64,000 bases of DNA from contig JANSXT010000020.1 of assembly GCA_024742765.1 (NCBI GenBank), forward strand, positions 20,647 through 84,646, read 5' to 3'. A program made the position numbers and the translations under genes. Origin of the DNA: Phyllobacteriaceae bacterium (lineage in GTDB: Bacteria > Pseudomonadota > Alphaproteobacteria > Rhizobiales > Rhizobiaceae). Each line of letters starts with the position of its first letter. Within the stretch, counting starts at the first letter, position 1. This document shows, piece by piece, positions 46,460-58,381 of the stretch. The notes beneath the pieces were generated by a model. The model ran no database searches, was not told the origin of the DNA, and saw nothing but the letters and a program-made list of their open reading frames with translations.

Positions 46460-47488
46460 ATGCGTAAAGCAATCGTGCTTGCGGCCGCTTTGGCTGTGGG
46501 CCTGTCTTCAACAGCTCTGGCCCAGGACAGCGTGACCGTGGGCGTGAGCTGGTCGAATTTCCAGGAAGAACGCTGGAAAACGGACGAGGCGGCGATCAAG
46601 GCCGCGCTTGAGGAAGCGGGTGCCGAATATGTGTCGGCGGACGCGCAATCATCGTCGGCCAAGCAATTGTCGGACATTGAAAGCCTGATCGCGCAGGGTG
46701 TCGATGCGCTGATCATCCTGGCGCAGGACGCTCAGGCGATCGGTCCCGCGGTGCAGGCCGCTGCCGACGAGGGCATTCCGGTGGTCGGCTATGACCGGCT
46801 GATCGAGGATCCTCGTGCCTTCTACCTGACCTTCGACAATATCGAGGTCGGCCGGATGCAGGCGCGCGCCGTGTTCGCCGCCCAGCCGGAAGGCAATTAT
46901 GTGATGATCAAGGGCTCGGCGCAGGATCCCAATGCGGACTTCCTGCGCGGCGGCCAGCAGGAAGTGCTGCAGGAAGCCATCGACTCGGGCGCCATCACGA
47001 TCGTCGGCGAGGCCTATACGGACGGCTGGCTTCCCGCCAACGCCCAGCGCAACATGGAGCAGATCCTGACCGCGCAGGACAATGATGTCGACGCGGTGGT
47101 CGCCTCCAATGACGGCACGGCCGGCGGTGTTGTCGCCGCGCTGACCGCGCAGGGCATGGAAGGCATTCCCGTCTCCGGCCAGGATGGCGACCATGCGGCG
47201 CTGAACCGCGTCGCGCTCGGCACGCAGACCGTCTCGGTCTGGAAGGATGCGCGTGATCTCGGCCGTGCGGCGGGCGAGATCGCCGTCGCCATGGCCAACG
47301 GCACCGCGATGGGCGACATCGAGGGCGCTGCCGACTGGACATCGCCGGCCGGCACCGAGATGACCGCACGGTTCCTGGAGCCGGTACCGGTCACCGCCGA
47401 CAATCTGACGGTGGTCGTCGATGCGGGCTGGATCGACCAGGAAACGCTCTGCCAGGGCGTGACCGACGGTCCCGCACCCTGCAACTGA
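46460..47488 (+). CDS. xylF: Xylose ABC transporter substrate-binding protein XylF
   Basis: Periplasmic sugar-binding protein, 342 residues, with signal peptide (about residues 1-20, ending TALAQ). Family signatures are [36 protein letters not shown] and [17 protein letters not shown]. Delivers xylose to XylHG. GGGAGGA precedes the ATG. First gene of the xyl operon. Confidence 0.93.
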   Translation: MRKAIVLAAALAVGLSSTALAQDSVTVGVSWSNFQEERWKTDEAAIKAALEEAGAEYVSADAQSSSAKQLSDIESLIAQGVDALIILAQDAQAIGPAVQAAADEGIPVVGYDRLIEDPRAFYLTFDNIEVGRMQARAVFAAQPEGNYVMIKGSAQDPNADFLRGGQQEVLQEAIDSGAITIVGEAYTDGWLPANAQRNMEQILTAQDNDVDAVVASNDGTAGGVVAALTAQGMEGIPVSGQDGDHAALNRVALGTQTVSVWKDARDLGRAAGEIAVAMANGTAMGDIEGAADWTSPAGTEMTARFLEPVPVTADNLTVVVDAGWIDQETLCQGVTDGPAPCN

Positions 47489-47505
47489 TCGCAGCCTGAC
47501 ACATG

Positions 47506-47535
47506 CTCTCTCCCGCGCCGAAGCGCGGGGGAGGG
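47506..47535 (+). promoter_or_regulatory. Stable hairpin in the xylF-xylH gap
   Basis: A stem of about 13 base pairs with a CGAA loop (CTCTCCCGCGC / GCGCGGGGGAG). No T-run follows. Probably protects the xylF message from 3' decay and gives excess binding protein, as in many sugar ABC operons; partial attenuation is an alternative. Confidence 0.6.
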
Positions 47536-47559
47536 TGTCCTCATTTCCGGAGTTAGGCC

Positions 47560-48855
47560 GTGAGCGACAGCCCCGCCCTGCCGAAAGCCGCGCCCGGCAT
47601 GCGCAATCTTGCGCGGACGCTTGAGATCGACACCCGTCTTCTGGGCATGATCGGTGCGTTCATCGCGCTGTGTCTGGTGTTTCATTTCCTGACCGACGGG
47701 CGGTTTCTGACGCCGCGCAACATTTTCAACCTGACCATCCAGACCGTCTCGGTCGGCATCATGGCGACCGGCATGGTGTTCGTCATCGTCACGCGCCACA
47801 TCGATCTTTCGGTCGGCTCGCTGCTGGCCACCTGTTCGGCGATGATGGCGATGACCCAGACGCTGGTGACGCCCGAATGGCTGGGTCTGGGGCTCAACCA
47901 CCCGCTGACCGCGCCCGCTGCGATCATCGTCGGTCTGGGCACCGGGATCATCATCGGCGCGTTCCATGGCTGGCTGATCGGCTATCTGGGCATTCCGGCC
48001 TTCATCGTCACGCTGGGCGGATTGCTGGTCTGGCGCAATGTCGCCTGGTATTTGACCAATGGGCAGACGATCGGCCCGCTTGACGGCAATTTCCAGCTCT
48101 TCGGCGGCATCGGTGGCACGCTGGGCGAAACCTGGAGCTGGGTGTTCGGCCTCATCTGCGCGGCGGCGGCGCTCTATGCGATCTGGCAGTCGCGCCGCAA
48201 CAAGATCAGTCATGATTTTCCGGTCAAGCCGCTATGGGCGGAGATCGCGCTGGGCGCGCTGGTCACTGCCGCGATCCTTGGCTTCATCGCGATCCTCAAC
48301 GCCTACCAGATCCCCGAACGCCGGCTGGAACGCATGTTCGAGGCGCGCGGCGAGGTGCTGCCCGAAGGTTTCACCGCCGGATACGGGCTGCCGATCTCCG
48401 TGCTGCTTTTGATCGCGGTGGCCGTCACGATGACAATCATCGCCAACCGCACAAGGCTTGGCCGTTACATTTTCGCCACCGGCGGCAATCCGGACGCGGC
48501 CGAATTGTCGGGCATCAACACGCGCCTTTTGACGGTGAAAGTGTTCATCATGATGGGCATTTTGTGCGCGATCAGCGCGGTCGTCGCCTCCTCGCGCCAG
48601 ACGTTCCATTCCAACGATATCGGCACGCTGGACGAACTCCGCGTGATCGCCGCCGCGGTCATCGGCGGCACGGCGCTCGCCGGCGGGGTCGGCACGATCT
48701 ATGGCGCGATCCTGGGTGCGCTGATCATGCAGTCGCTGCAATCGGGCATGGCGATGGTCGGCGTCGATGCGCCGTTCCAGAACATCGTTGTCGGAACGGT
48801 TCTCGTCGTCGCCGTTCTGATCGACACGATCTACCGCAAGCGGACGGGAGACTGA
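47560..48855 (+). CDS. xylH: Xylose ABC transporter permease XylH
   Basis: Inner-membrane permease of 431 residues with about 10-12 hydrophobic segments and the BPD_transp_2 family pattern ([52 protein letters not shown]). GTG start. Transports xylose with XylG. Confidence 0.92.
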   Translation: MSDSPALPKAAPGMRNLARTLEIDTRLLGMIGAFIALCLVFHFLTDGRFLTPRNIFNLTIQTVSVGIMATGMVFVIVTRHIDLSVGSLLATCSAMMAMTQTLVTPEWLGLGLNHPLTAPAAIIVGLGTGIIIGAFHGWLIGYLGIPAFIVTLGGLLVWRNVAWYLTNGQTIGPLDGNFQLFGGIGGTLGETWSWVFGLICAAAALYAIWQSRRNKISHDFPVKPLWAEIALGALVTAAILGFIAILNAYQIPERRLERMFEARGEVLPEGFTAGYGLPISVLLLIAVAVTMTIIANRTRLGRYIFATGGNPDAAELSGINTRLLTVKVFIMMGILCAISAVVASSRQTFHSNDIGTLDELRVIAAAVIGGTALAGGVGTIYGAILGALIMQSLQSGMAMVGVDAPFQNIVVGTVLVVAVLIDTIYRKRTGD

Positions 48856-48857
48856 CC

Positions 48858-49628
48858 ATGGCCGACACGATCGATCGTTCCGGCACGCCGCTGGTCGAGA
48901 TGCGCGACATCTCGATCGCCTTTGGCGGAATCAAGGCGGTCAACCACGTCTCCGTCGACCTTTTCCCCGGCGAGGTGGTCGGACTTCTGGGCCACAATGG
49001 CGCGGGCAAGTCGACGCTGATCAAATGCCTTTCGGGCGCCTACAAGATGGATGCGGGCGAAATCTACATCAACGGCGACAAGGCGGTGATCAACAATCCG
49101 CGCGATGCGCGGCGCTACAACATCGAGACCATCTACCAGACGCTGGCGCTGGCAGACAATCTGGACGCCGCCTCCAACCTTTTCCTGGGGCGCGAACTGA
49201 CGACGCCGGTCGGCCTTGTCGACGATGCGCGCATGGAGGCGGAGACGCGCCAAATCATGGGCCGGCTCAACCCGAACTTCCAAAAGTTCTCCGCACCGGT
49301 CTCGGCGCTGTCGGGCGGGCAGCGCCAGTCGGTGGCAATCGCGCGCGCGGTCTACTTCAACGCCAAGATCCTGATCATGGACGAGCCGACCGCGGCGCTC
49401 GGGCCGCAGGAAACGTGGATGGTCGCCGACCTGATCGAGGAGTTGAAGCGTCAGGGGCTCGGCATTTTCCTGATCGATCACGATGTGCACCAGGTCAAGG
49501 AGCTGTGCGACCGGGCGGCCGTGATGAAGAATGGCGAACTGGTGGGTGTCGTCGATGTGGACGCGGTCTCGGTCGATGACATTCTGGCGATGATCATCGC
49601 CGGCAAGAAGCCGCAGTTGGCTGCGTGA
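48858..49628 (+). CDS. xylG: Sugar ABC transporter ATP-binding protein, single-domain XylG-type
   Basis: ATPase of 256 residues with Walker [10 protein letters not shown], signature [14 protein letters not shown] and Walker B ILIMDEP. E. coli-type XylG has two fused ATPase domains (about 510 residues); this has one and must dimerise, as in the FrcA/rhizobial type. The stop overlaps the xylB start by one base. Confidence 0.88.
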   Translation: MADTIDRSGTPLVEMRDISIAFGGIKAVNHVSVDLFPGEVVGLLGHNGAGKSTLIKCLSGAYKMDAGEIYINGDKAVINNPRDARRYNIETIYQTLALADNLDAASNLFLGRELTTPVGLVDDARMEAETRQIMGRLNPNFQKFSAPVSALSGGQRQSVAIARAVYFNAKILIMDEPTAALGPQETWMVADLIEELKRQGLGIFLIDHDVHQVKELCDRAAVMKNGELVGVVDVDAVSVDDILAMIIAGKKPQLAA

Positions 49629-51064
49629 TGTATATCGGCCTCGATCTGGGCACGTCCGGCCTCAAGGGGCTCGTCATCGACGGTAATCAGACGGTTGTCG
49701 GCGAGGCGCATGCGCCACTGACTGTGTCGAGACCGCATCCGGGCTGGTCGGAGCAGGCGCCCAGCGACTGGCTGTCGGCAGCCGAAAGCGTTTTCGACCA
49801 ATTGGCAAAGACACACGATCTGTCCGCCGCACGGGCGATTGGGCTTTCCGGCCAGATGCATGGCGCGACGCTGCTCGATGCGACCGATGCCGTCCTTCGG
49901 CCCTGCATGTTGTGGAACGATACGCGCAGCCACGAACAGGCGGCGGCGATGGATGCCGATCCCGAATTTCGCGCGGTCACCGGCAATATCGTCTTTCCCG
50001 GCTTCACCGCGCCGAAGGTCGCGTGGGTGCGCGACAATGAGCCGGAGGTCTTCGAACGGGTCGCCAAGGTGCTGTTGCCGAAGGACTATCTGCGCCTGTG
50101 GCTGACGGGCGGCTATCATTCGGACAAGTCCGATTCGGCGGGAACAAGCTGGCTCGACACCGGCAAGCGCGTCTGGTCGAAGTCGCTTCTTGCCAAAACC
50201 GGGCTGTCACAGGTTCAAATGCCCGCGCTGGTCGATGGCAGCGACGTGACCGGAAAGCTGCGCGCCGAGATCATCGACCGCTGGGGCCTTTCGAGCGATT
50301 GCGTGGTGGCCGGCGGGGGCGGCGACAATGCGGCGTCGGCGATCGGGGCCGGGGTCACGGAAGCGGGCGAGGCGTTCGTGTCGCTGGGAACGTCAGGCGT
50401 CCTGTTTGCGGCGTGCGATGCCTACGCGCCGGCGCCCGAAACGGCCGTCCACACATTCTGCCATGCCCTGCCGCGCACCTGGCACCAGATGGGCGTGATC
50501 CTGTCGGCCACCGACGCGCTGAACTGGTATGCATCGCTGGTCGGCGAAAAGCCCGAAGCGCTGACCGGCGCGCTGGGCGATCTTGCCGCGCCGGGCCGGA
50601 CGCTGTTCCTGCCCTATCTGGGCGGCGAGCGGACGCCGCACAATGATGCGGCCGTGCGCGGTGCGCTTGTCGGTCTCGAACATGCCAGCGACCGCGATGC
50701 GGTCACCCGCGCGGTGCTCGAAGGGGTCGTTCATGCCGTGCGCGACTGTCGCGACGCGCTGGCGGCGACCGGCACGCGCTTTGACCGGCTGCTGGCCGTC
50801 GGCGGCGGCAGCAAATCCGATTATTGGCTCAAGGCGCTCGCCACATCGCTGGACGTGCCGATCGATGTGCCGGTGGCCGGCGATTTCGGCGGCGCGTTCG
50901 GCGCGGCGCGGCTTGCGATGCTGGCCGCCGGCGATCTCGATGCGTCCGGGCTGAAACCGCCGCCGATTGCCAAGACCATCGAACCCGATCGTGCACTGGC
51001 CGACGCCTTTGCCGACGCCCATGCCCGTTACCAGACCGCCTATGCCCAGACGAGGATGCTGTGA
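49628..51064 (+). CDS. xylB: Xylulokinase XylB
   Basis: FGGY-family kinase, 478 residues, converting D-xylulose to xylulose 5-phosphate. N-terminal [27 protein letters not shown] and C-terminal [17 protein letters not shown] are typical. The stop overlaps the xylA ATG (TGATG). Confidence 0.94.
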   Translation: MYIGLDLGTSGLKGLVIDGNQTVVGEAHAPLTVSRPHPGWSEQAPSDWLSAAESVFDQLAKTHDLSAARAIGLSGQMHGATLLDATDAVLRPCMLWNDTRSHEQAAAMDADPEFRAVTGNIVFPGFTAPKVAWVRDNEPEVFERVAKVLLPKDYLRLWLTGGYHSDKSDSAGTSWLDTGKRVWSKSLLAKTGLSQVQMPALVDGSDVTGKLRAEIIDRWGLSSDCVVAGGGGDNAASAIGAGVTEAGEAFVSLGTSGVLFAACDAYAPAPETAVHTFCHALPRTWHQMGVILSATDALNWYASLVGEKPEALTGALGDLAAPGRTLFLPYLGGERTPHNDAAVRGALVGLEHASDRDAVTRAVLEGVVHAVRDCRDALAATGTRFDRLLAVGGGSKSDYWLKALATSLDVPIDVPVAGDFGGAFGAARLAMLAAGDLDASGLKPPPIAKTIEPDRALADAFADAHARYQTAYAQTRML

Positions 51065-52368
51065 TGACCGACTTTTTCAAAGGTATCGACCCGATCCGCT
51101 ATGAGGGGCCGGACAGCACCAATCCGCTGGCCTATCGCCACTATGATCGGGATGAAGTGGTGATGGGCAAGCGGCTGGAGGACCATTTGCGGTTCGCCGT
51201 CGCCTGGTGGCATTCGTTCGCCTGGCCGGGCGGCGATCCGTTCGGCGGGCAGACATTCGAGCGTCCATGGTTCGGCGATACGATGGACCACGCCAAGCTC
51301 AAGGCCGATGTGGCGTTTGAGATGTTTGCGATCCTCGGCCAGCCCTTCTTCTGCTTCCACGATGCCGATGTCCGCCCGGAGGGCGAGGGCTTTGCCGGCA
51401 ACACGAAGAACCTTGAGGAAATGGTCGACTATATCGGGGTCAAGATGGAAGAGGTGGGCACCAAGCTGCTCTGGGGCACGGCCAATCTCTTCTCGCACCG
51501 GCGCTACATGGCCGGTGCGGCGACCAATCCGGACCCGGACGTTTATGCCTTTGCCGGCGCGACGGTGAAGACCTGCATGGACGCGACCCACAAGCTGGGC
51601 GGCGCCAACTATGTGCTGTGGGGCGGCCGCGAGGGCTACGAAACGCTGCTCAACACCGATCTTGCCCGCGAGGACGCGCAGCTTGGCCGGTTCATGAACA
51701 TGGTGGTCGAGTACAAGAACAAGATCGGCTTTGACGGCACAATCCTGATCGAGCCCAAGCCGCAGGAGCCGACCAAGCACCAGTACGACTATGATGTCGC
51801 GACGGTCTACGGGTTCCTGAAGCGTCACGGGCTCGAAGGTGAGATCAAGGTCAATATCGAACAGGGGCATGCGATCCTTGCCGGCCATTCCTTTGAGCAT
51901 GAGATCGCGCTTGCGTCGGCGCTGGGCATTTTCGGGTCGATCGACATCAACCGGAACGACTATCAGTCGGGATGGGACACCGATCAGTTCCCCAACAACG
52001 GGCCGGAGGTGATGCTCGCCTATTATGAGATCCTGAAAGCGGGCGGGTTCACGACGGGCGGCACCAATTTTGACGCGAAGCTGCGGCGCCAGTCGCTCGA
52101 TCCCGAAGACCTGATCGCCGCCCATGTGGGCGGCATGGATGTGTGCGCGCGCGGGCTCAAGGCGGCAGCGGCGATGCTGGAAGATGGCGAACTGGAACGG
52201 CTGCGGGCCGAGCGCTATGCGGGCTGGGACACGGAGGACTCGCAGGCGCTTCTGAACCACGCCACGCTGGAGCATTGCGAAGAATGCGTGCGCGACCGGC
52301 CGATCGATCCCGAACCGCGCTCGGGCCGGCAGGAGCGGCTGGAGAACATCGTCAACCGGTTCGTGTGA
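51064..52368 (+). CDS. xylA: Xylose isomerase XylA
   Basis: Converts D-xylose to D-xylulose. It has 434 residues, class II size. Metal and substrate residues are in [29 protein letters not shown] and INVNIEQ-like [18 protein letters not shown], with [19 protein letters not shown]. The start overlaps xylB. Last gene of the xyl operon; a palindromic repeat follows. Confidence 0.96.
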   Translation: MTDFFKGIDPIRYEGPDSTNPLAYRHYDRDEVVMGKRLEDHLRFAVAWWHSFAWPGGDPFGGQTFERPWFGDTMDHAKLKADVAFEMFAILGQPFFCFHDADVRPEGEGFAGNTKNLEEMVDYIGVKMEEVGTKLLWGTANLFSHRRYMAGAATNPDPDVYAFAGATVKTCMDATHKLGGANYVLWGGREGYETLLNTDLAREDAQLGRFMNMVVEYKNKIGFDGTILIEPKPQEPTKHQYDYDVATVYGFLKRHGLEGEIKVNIEQGHAILAGHSFEHEIALASALGIFGSIDINRNDYQSGWDTDQFPNNGPEVMLAYYEILKAGGFTTGGTNFDAKLRRQSLDPEDLIAAHVGGMDVCARGLKAAAAMLEDGELERLRAERYAGWDTEDSQALLNHATLEHCEECVRDRPIDPEPRSGRQERLENIVNRFV

Positions 52369-52386
52369 GGAACGGCGCGATCCCGA

Positions 52387-52505
52387 CCCTTTGACCTCAT
52401 CCTGAGGCGCGAGCCATATCCCGCCCTCGCCCTTCGAGGCTCGCTCTGCTCGCACCTCAGGATGAGGGCTGGATATGGCGAGCCTCGAAGGGCGAGGGCA
52501 AAGGG
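52387..52505. repeat. Palindromic repeat, family D
   Basis: Long imperfect inverted repeat bounded by CCCTTTG/CAAAGGG, with arms containing CCTCATCCTGAGG, CCATATCC and CGCCCTTCGAGGCTCGC. This type (CCTCATCCTGAGG) is widespread in Alphaproteobacteria. Located 18 bases after xylA; may serve as a transcription terminator. Confidence 0.82.
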
Positions 52506-52607
52506 TTGCGAGCGTGAGCGACAGGCCGCCCATGCAAGGGTGGTATTGCGCCCTCATGCGCGGCGGGTCTAGGTGGAGGCATACCGCCAAGAACACGGGA
52601 TGCCGCC

Positions 52608-53810
52608 ATGCTCCAGAGCACCAAACCCGATCTCTCGCCGTTCGACTGGGAAGATGCGTTCCGGCTCGAGGACCAGCTCACCGACGATGAGCGGATGATC
52701 CGCGATGCGGCGCGCTCCTATGCCGCCGACAGGTTGCAGCCGCGCGTCATCGACGCCTATCGCGAGGAGACGACCGATCCGTCGATTTTCGCCGAGATGG
52801 GTGAGATGGGTCTTCTGGGCGTGACGATCCCCGAAGACTATGGCGGCGTCGGCGCCGGCTATGTCTCCTACGGGCTTGTAGCACGCGAGATCGAGCGGGT
52901 GGATTCGGGCTACAGGTCGATGATGAGCGTGCAGTCGTCGCTCGTCATGTATCCGATCCATGCCTATGGCTCGGAAGACCAGCGGACGAAATATCTGCCC
53001 AAGCTCGCTTCGGGCGAGTGGATCGGTTGTTTCGGCCTGACCGAGCCCGACGCCGGCTCCGATCCGGGCGGCATGAAGACCGTCGCCAAGAAGACCGCCG
53101 ACGGTTATGCGCTGTCGGGCTCGAAAATGTGGATCTCCAACGCGCCGATCGCCGATGTGTTCGTGGTGTGGGCCAAATCGGAAGCCCATGACGGCAAGAT
53201 CCGGGGCTTCGTGCTTGAAAAGGGCATGAAGGGCCTGTCGGCGCCGAAGATCGGCGGCAAGCTGTCCCTGCGTGCGTCGATCACCGGCGAGATCGTCATG
53301 GACAATGTGGAGGTGGGCGAAGACGCGCTGCTACCGCATGTCGAAGGGTTGAAGGGACCGTTCGGCTGTCTCAACCGGGCGCGCTACGGCATCTCCTGGG
53401 GCGTGATGGGCGCGGCCGAATCGTGCTGGCACGCGGCGCGGCAATATGGGCTCGACCGGAAGCAGTTCGGCAAGCCGCTGGCGCAGACGCAATTGTTCCA
53501 GAAGAAGCTCGCCGACATGCAAACCGAGATCACGCTCGGCCTTCAGGGGTCGCTCCGCGTCGGTCGGCTGCTGGACGAGGGCGCGGCGGCGCCCGAGATG
53601 ATTTCGCTCGTCAAGCGCAACAATTGCGGCAAGGCGCTCGACATTGCGCGGCAAGCGCGTGACATGCATGGCGGCAACGGCATCTCCGAGGAGTTCCAGG
53701 TGTTCCGCCACATGGCGAACCTTGAGACGGTCAACACCTATGAGGGCACGCATGATGTCCATGCGCTGATTTTGGGACGCGCGCAGACGGGATTGCAGGC
53801 GTTTTTTTGA
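52608..53810 (+). CDS. gcdH: Glutaryl-CoA dehydrogenase
   Basis: FAD enzyme of lysine/tryptophan/benzoate-type catabolism that oxidatively decarboxylates glutaryl-CoA to crotonyl-CoA. It has 400 residues. Acyl-CoA dehydrogenase motifs [19 protein letters not shown] and [13 protein letters not shown], and the catalytic Glu in [16 protein letters not shown], typical of GcdH. Stands alone between repeats. Confidence 0.92.
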   Translation: MLQSTKPDLSPFDWEDAFRLEDQLTDDERMIRDAARSYAADRLQPRVIDAYREETTDPSIFAEMGEMGLLGVTIPEDYGGVGAGYVSYGLVAREIERVDSGYRSMMSVQSSLVMYPIHAYGSEDQRTKYLPKLASGEWIGCFGLTEPDAGSDPGGMKTVAKKTADGYALSGSKMWISNAPIADVFVVWAKSEAHDGKIRGFVLEKGMKGLSAPKIGGKLSLRASITGEIVMDNVEVGEDALLPHVEGLKGPFGCLNRARYGISWGVMGAAESCWHAARQYGLDRKQFGKPLAQTQLFQKKLADMQTEITLGLQGSLRVGRLLDEGAAAPEMISLVKRNNCGKALDIARQARDMHGGNGISEEFQVFRHMANLETVNTYEGTHDVHALILGRAQTGLQAFF

Positions 53811-53834
53811 GGCGGGAGCTTCGACAGACATGGC

Positions 53835-53911
53835 GTCATCCCGGAACTTGATTCCGGGATCCATGATCCAGATCGACGTCGCTGGATTCCGGAATCAAGT
53901 TCCGGAATGAC
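53835..53911. repeat. Palindromic repeat, family C, copy 2
   Basis: Same element as at 36190-36267 with a few arm changes (GTCATCCCGGAACTTGATTC versus the complement of GGAATCAAGTTCCGGAATGAC). Lies between the convergent gcdH and regulator genes, where it may act as a bidirectional terminator. Confidence 0.88.
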
Positions 53912-53975
53912 GGCTTGGACTGGATTACGGCTTGAACCGGATGACGCCCTGGACGGAATGACGCAAGGGATTGAC

Positions 53976-54617
53976 CTACCGCGGCCTAATCCCGTTCAGC
54001 AGGATCGACAGAACCGCGTGGGCGACCTGTTCGCTGAAGCCGGGCTTTTTGGCCTGCTTGCCCAGGATCGCCTGCACCTGCACCTCGAAATCGGCATAGT
54101 GCTGGGTCGTCGCCCAGATGGTGAAGATCAGATGGTAGGGGTCGACCGGCGCCAGCCGGCCCTCATCGATCCATGTGCGGATGACGGCGACCTTTTCGTC
54201 GACCAGCGCCTTCAGCCTGGTGGACAGGAATTCGCCGACCAGCGGCGCGCCGCGTTGCACCTCGTTGGCGAACAGCCGTGAGGCCTCGGGATTTTCGTCC
54301 GACATTTTCAGCTTGACGGTGATGTAGCGCCGCAACTCCTCGATCGGATCGCCGTCGGGATCGATCGCATCGAACGGATCGAGCCAGGCTTCCACCGTCT
54401 GTTCGATGGCCGACCGGTATATCTCCTCCTTGGACGGGTAGTAATAGAGAAGGTTGGTCTTGGACATGCCGGCCCGCTCGGCGATGCGGTCGACCGTGGC
54501 GCCGCGATAGCCATCCGTCGAAAAGACATCGAGGGCGGCCTGCATGATCAGGGCGCGGTTTTCGGTCTGGATGCGGCTTTGTTTGCCGCCGTTCGGCCGT
54601 GTCGCTTCCCGCGCCAA
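53976..54617 (-). CDS. rutR: TetR-family regulator, RutR-like
   Basis: A 213-residue repressor with an N-terminal helix-turn-helix (about residues 25-70: ATVDRIAERAGMSKTNLLYY) and a YcdC/RutR-type C-terminal domain (LFANEVQRGAPLVGEFLST). Start is TTG at 54617, with AAGGA upstream; no better ATG exists near the family N-terminus. RutR senses uracil/thymine. Divergent from mmsA, with two RutR-type boxes in between. Confidence 0.88.
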   Translation of the reverse strand: MAREATRPNGGKQSRIQTENRALIMQAALDVFSTDGYRGATVDRIAERAGMSKTNLLYYYPSKEEIYRSAIEQTVEAWLDPFDAIDPDGDPIEELRRYITVKLKMSDENPEASRLFANEVQRGAPLVGEFLSTRLKALVDEKVAVIRTWIDEGRLAPVDPYHLIFTIWATTQHYADFEVQVQAILGKQAKKPGFSEQVAHAVLSILLNGIRPR

Positions 54618-54672
54618 ATCCTTGTCCCCAAACAGTTATAAGTTGATGTTTTTTGTCAATTTAAATACTGTC

Positions 54673-54686
54673 TTGACCATGGTCAA
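54673..54686. promoter_or_regulatory. RutR-type operator, box 1
   Basis: TTGACCATGGTCAA, a perfect palindrome with the two half-sites of the TTGACCA-NN-TGGTCAA RutR consensus joined without the 2-base spacer. 56 bases upstream of the regulator start; suggests autoregulation. Confidence 0.65.
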
Positions 54687-54707
54687 TCGCTCTCATAGCG
54701 TCTAAAT

Positions 54708-54723
54708 TTGACCAGCTAGTCAA
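54708..54723. promoter_or_regulatory. RutR-type operator, box 2
   Basis: TTGACCAGCTAGTCAA matches TTGACCA-NN-TGGTCAA with one mismatch. 29 bases before the mmsA start, so well placed to repress it. Confidence 0.72.
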
Positions 54724-54751
54724 GAATTTTCCAAGTCTGCCAAGGTGACCC

Positions 54752-56254
<1,503 letters not shown>

Positions 56255-56277
56255 GGGGATGGTGAACGCTCGGACAT

Positions 56278-56440
56278 ACCCCCCTCTGTCGGCGTTGCCG
56301 ACATCTCCCCCACAAGGGGGGAGGGTGGTTCTTGGTTGTTCGCTGTCGCGCCAGCGATCGGCATTTGAGTTGAGACGCGTTTGGAAGGCCCCGCTCTCCC
56401 CCCTTGTGGGGGAGATGTCCCGCACGGGACAGAGGGGGGT
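56278..56440. repeat. Palindromic repeat, family B, copy 1
   Basis: ACCCCCCTCTGTC...GACAGAGGGGGGT arms, each with an inner GACATCTCCCCC/GGGGGAGATGTC. It fills the mmsA-amidohydrolase gap. Further copies are at 60208-60330 and 62217-62380. Confidence 0.9.
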
Positions 56441-56484
56441 TACGAGACACGTCGGCAAGTACGGATTTTGAAGGAGCGGAACCT

Positions 56485-57747
56485 ATGCCATCCCAACCCG
56501 CAGCACCCGGCGAAAACCTTCGGATCAATGGCGATCGGCTGTGGGATTCGATCCACGCCATGGCCGAGATCGGGCCGGGCATTGCGGGCGGTTCCAATCG
56601 CCAGACGGTGACGGACGAGGATGGGGAAGGGCGCAAGCTCTTTCAAAAATGGTGCGAGGATGCCGGCCTGACCATGGGCGTCGATCAGATGGGCACCATG
56701 TTCATGCGCCGCGAGGGCACCGAGCCCGATGCGCTGCCGGTCTATGTGGGATCACATCTGGACACCCAGCCCACAGGCGGGCGCTATGACGGGGTGCTCG
56801 GCGTGCTGGCCGGGCTCGAAATCATCCGTACCATGAACGATCTCGACATCAGGACGAAACACCCGATCGTCGTCACAAACTGGACCAACGAGGAGGGCAC
56901 GCGCTTTGCGCCCGCCATGATGGCCTCGGGCGTTTTTGCCGGCGTGCTCGAGCAGGCCGATGTCTACGGACATAAAGACGCCGAGGGCAAGACGTTCGGC
57001 GATGAGCTCGATCGGATCGGCTGGAAGGGCGAGGAGACCGTCGGCGACCGCAAGATGCACGCCTTTTTCGAACTGCATATCGAGCAGGGGCCGATCCTCG
57101 AAGCCGAGGAAAAGGACATTGGCGTTGTCACACACGGCCAGGGCCTGAGATGGATCGAGTGCACGGTGACCGGCAAGGAAAGCCATACCGGCTCGACGCC
57201 GATGCCGATGCGCAAGAATGCGGGCAGGGGTCTCGCGCAGATCACCGAGCTCGTCCACGACATTGCCATGTCGAACGCGCCCAATGCGGTCGGCGCCATT
57301 GGCCATATCGATGTCTACCCCAATTCGCGCAACATCATCCCCGGCAAGGTGGTGTTCACGGTCGATTTCCGGTCACACGAACTCGATACCCTCAATGCCA
57401 TGGTCGACCGGCTGATGGCGCAGGCGCCCAAGCTCTGCGAGCATGTCGGCGTCGAATTTTCGGCCGAGATCGTCGGCCAGTTCGATCCGCCGGCGTTCGA
57501 TGAGGACTGCGTGCGGATGATCCGCGAGGCGGCCGAACGCCTTGGCTATTCGCACATGGACATCATTTCGGGCGCCGGCCACGATGCGTGCTGGATCAAC
57601 CGGGTGGCGCCGACGGCGATGGTCATGTGTCCCTGCGTCGACGGCCTGTCGCACAATGAGGCCGAGGACATCACCAAGCAATGGGCGAAGGCCGGCGCCG
57701 ACGTGCTGTTCCATGCCGTGATGGAAAAGGCGGAGATCGTGGGGTGA
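56485..57747 (+). CDS. Zn-dependent N-carbamoyl-beta-alanine amidohydrolase family (M20)
   Basis: Hydrolyses N-carbamoyl-beta-alanine (or beta-aminoisobutyrate) to the amino acid, CO2 and ammonia; third step of reductive pyrimidine degradation. It has 420 residues. Metal ligands are in YVGSHLDTQPTGGRYDGVLG, NWTNEEGTRFAPAM, FELHIEQGPILE and the final His of VDGLSHNEAEDI. AAGGAG precedes the ATG. Allantoate amidohydrolase is a related alternative; the neighbours (dihydropyrimidinase, RutR) favour the pyrimidine role, but allantoate from the nearby urate pathway could also be a substrate. Confidence 0.88.
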   Translation: MPSQPAAPGENLRINGDRLWDSIHAMAEIGPGIAGGSNRQTVTDEDGEGRKLFQKWCEDAGLTMGVDQMGTMFMRREGTEPDALPVYVGSHLDTQPTGGRYDGVLGVLAGLEIIRTMNDLDIRTKHPIVVTNWTNEEGTRFAPAMMASGVFAGVLEQADVYGHKDAEGKTFGDELDRIGWKGEETVGDRKMHAFFELHIEQGPILEAEEKDIGVVTHGQGLRWIECTVTGKESHTGSTPMPMRKNAGRGLAQITELVHDIAMSNAPNAVGAIGHIDVYPNSRNIIPGKVVFTVDFRSHELDTLNAMVDRLMAQAPKLCEHVGVEFSAEIVGQFDPPAFDEDCVRMIREAAERLGYSHMDIISGAGHDACWINRVAPTAMVMCPCVDGLSHNEAEDITKQWAKAGADVLFHAVMEKAEIVG

Positions 57748-57761
57748 GGAGCATTTAGGCC

Positions 57762-58106
57762 ATGAAGCTCGATGAGTATGTCAAGCAGACATTGCTTGAC
57801 ATCACGAATGGTGTTGCGGATGCGAAACAGGAAGCGATGTTGCGCATCGCCCCGGGCATGATTGACGGTCAACCAATCGTCGAACCTCAGATGGTACGCT
57901 TTGAAGTTGCCGTTACGATCAGCAACGAGGCTGGTGGGGGCATAAAGGTATTCTCACTGGGTGATCTGAAGGCTCAAGGAACCTCCGCTCATACGAACAA
58001 AATCGCCTTCGAGGTTCCAGTTTATCTCACCTTGGTCACACCTTTGCACCCGGAATATGCAGAGGTCTATTCGAACGATCAGCGTGACAAGGAGACTGAT
58101 GAATGA
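57762..58106 (+). CDS. Uncharacterised 114-residue protein in lower-GC cassette
   Basis: Soluble protein with N-terminal helix (KLDEYVKQTLLDITNGVADA) and a beta-rich core (MVRFEVAVTISNEAGGGIKV, KIAFEVPVYLTLV). The pattern resembles a widespread small-protein family with a central FDVAVT-like strand and a closing IKFxVP strand (Trypco2-like); the function of such proteins is unknown. Base use is clearly less GC-rich than the neighbours, a sign of transfer. Its stop overlaps the ATG of a dihydropyrimidinase 5' ghost. Confidence 0.68.
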   Translation: MKLDEYVKQTLLDITNGVADAKQEAMLRIAPGMIDGQPIVEPQMVRFEVAVTISNEAGGGIKVFSLGDLKAQGTSAHTNKIAFEVPVYLTLVTPLHPEYAEVYSNDQRDKETDE

Positions 58107-58156
58107 TCACGCCGATCACCAGCGGCACCATCGTCACCGCCCGATGTACGAGATAG
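58103..58156 (+). pseudogene. Ghost of the dihydropyrimidinase 5' end
   Basis: An ATG followed by 16 codons and TAG. The peptide ends SGTIVTARCTR, matching the NGTIVTADRTY start of the intact gene at 58738. Bases 58124-58141 match 58762-58779 at 17 of 18 positions, and the preceding 21 bases are also similar. Looks like a truncated duplicate created when the toxin-antitoxin cassette entered. Confidence 0.6.
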
Positions 58157-58180
58157 GCTGTTCGCCGAGGAGCAAGAAAG

Positions 58181-58381
58181 ATGGAACCCAAGCGCCAGGT
58201 TTTCTCTGACCGATATAACGACGTCGCTGTCCACATTCAGCTTCCGGCGGAAGACCGGGAAGCCGAGGATTATCTGGAGGAGGCTAGCCGGCAGGCGCGA
58301 TGCGCGGCCCATATGGACGTGGAGGACCGTGTCGATGAATGGCTTTTGGCGGTCGCTGAGGAAACCTGGGACGATCTATGA
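58181..58381 (+). CDS. Probable antitoxin of MazEF-type pair
   Basis: A 66-residue acidic protein (VHIQLPAEDREAEDYLEEAS, DEWLLAVAEETWDDL). ATGA overlap with the MazF-like gene. Family not assigned with confidence; the context defines the antitoxin role. Confidence 0.72.
   Translation: MEPKRQVFSDRYNDVAVHIQLPAEDREAEDYLEEASRQARCAAHMDVEDRVDEWLLAVAEETWDDL

Noticed and set aside
47506..47535. Intrinsic terminator after xylF
   Set aside because: The hairpin is strong but has no T-run, and xylH needs transcription through it; an mRNA stabiliser is more likely.
52387..52505. Small RNA gene in the xylA-gcdH gap
   Set aside because: The structure is explained by a common alphaproteobacterial palindromic repeat; no promoter is evident.
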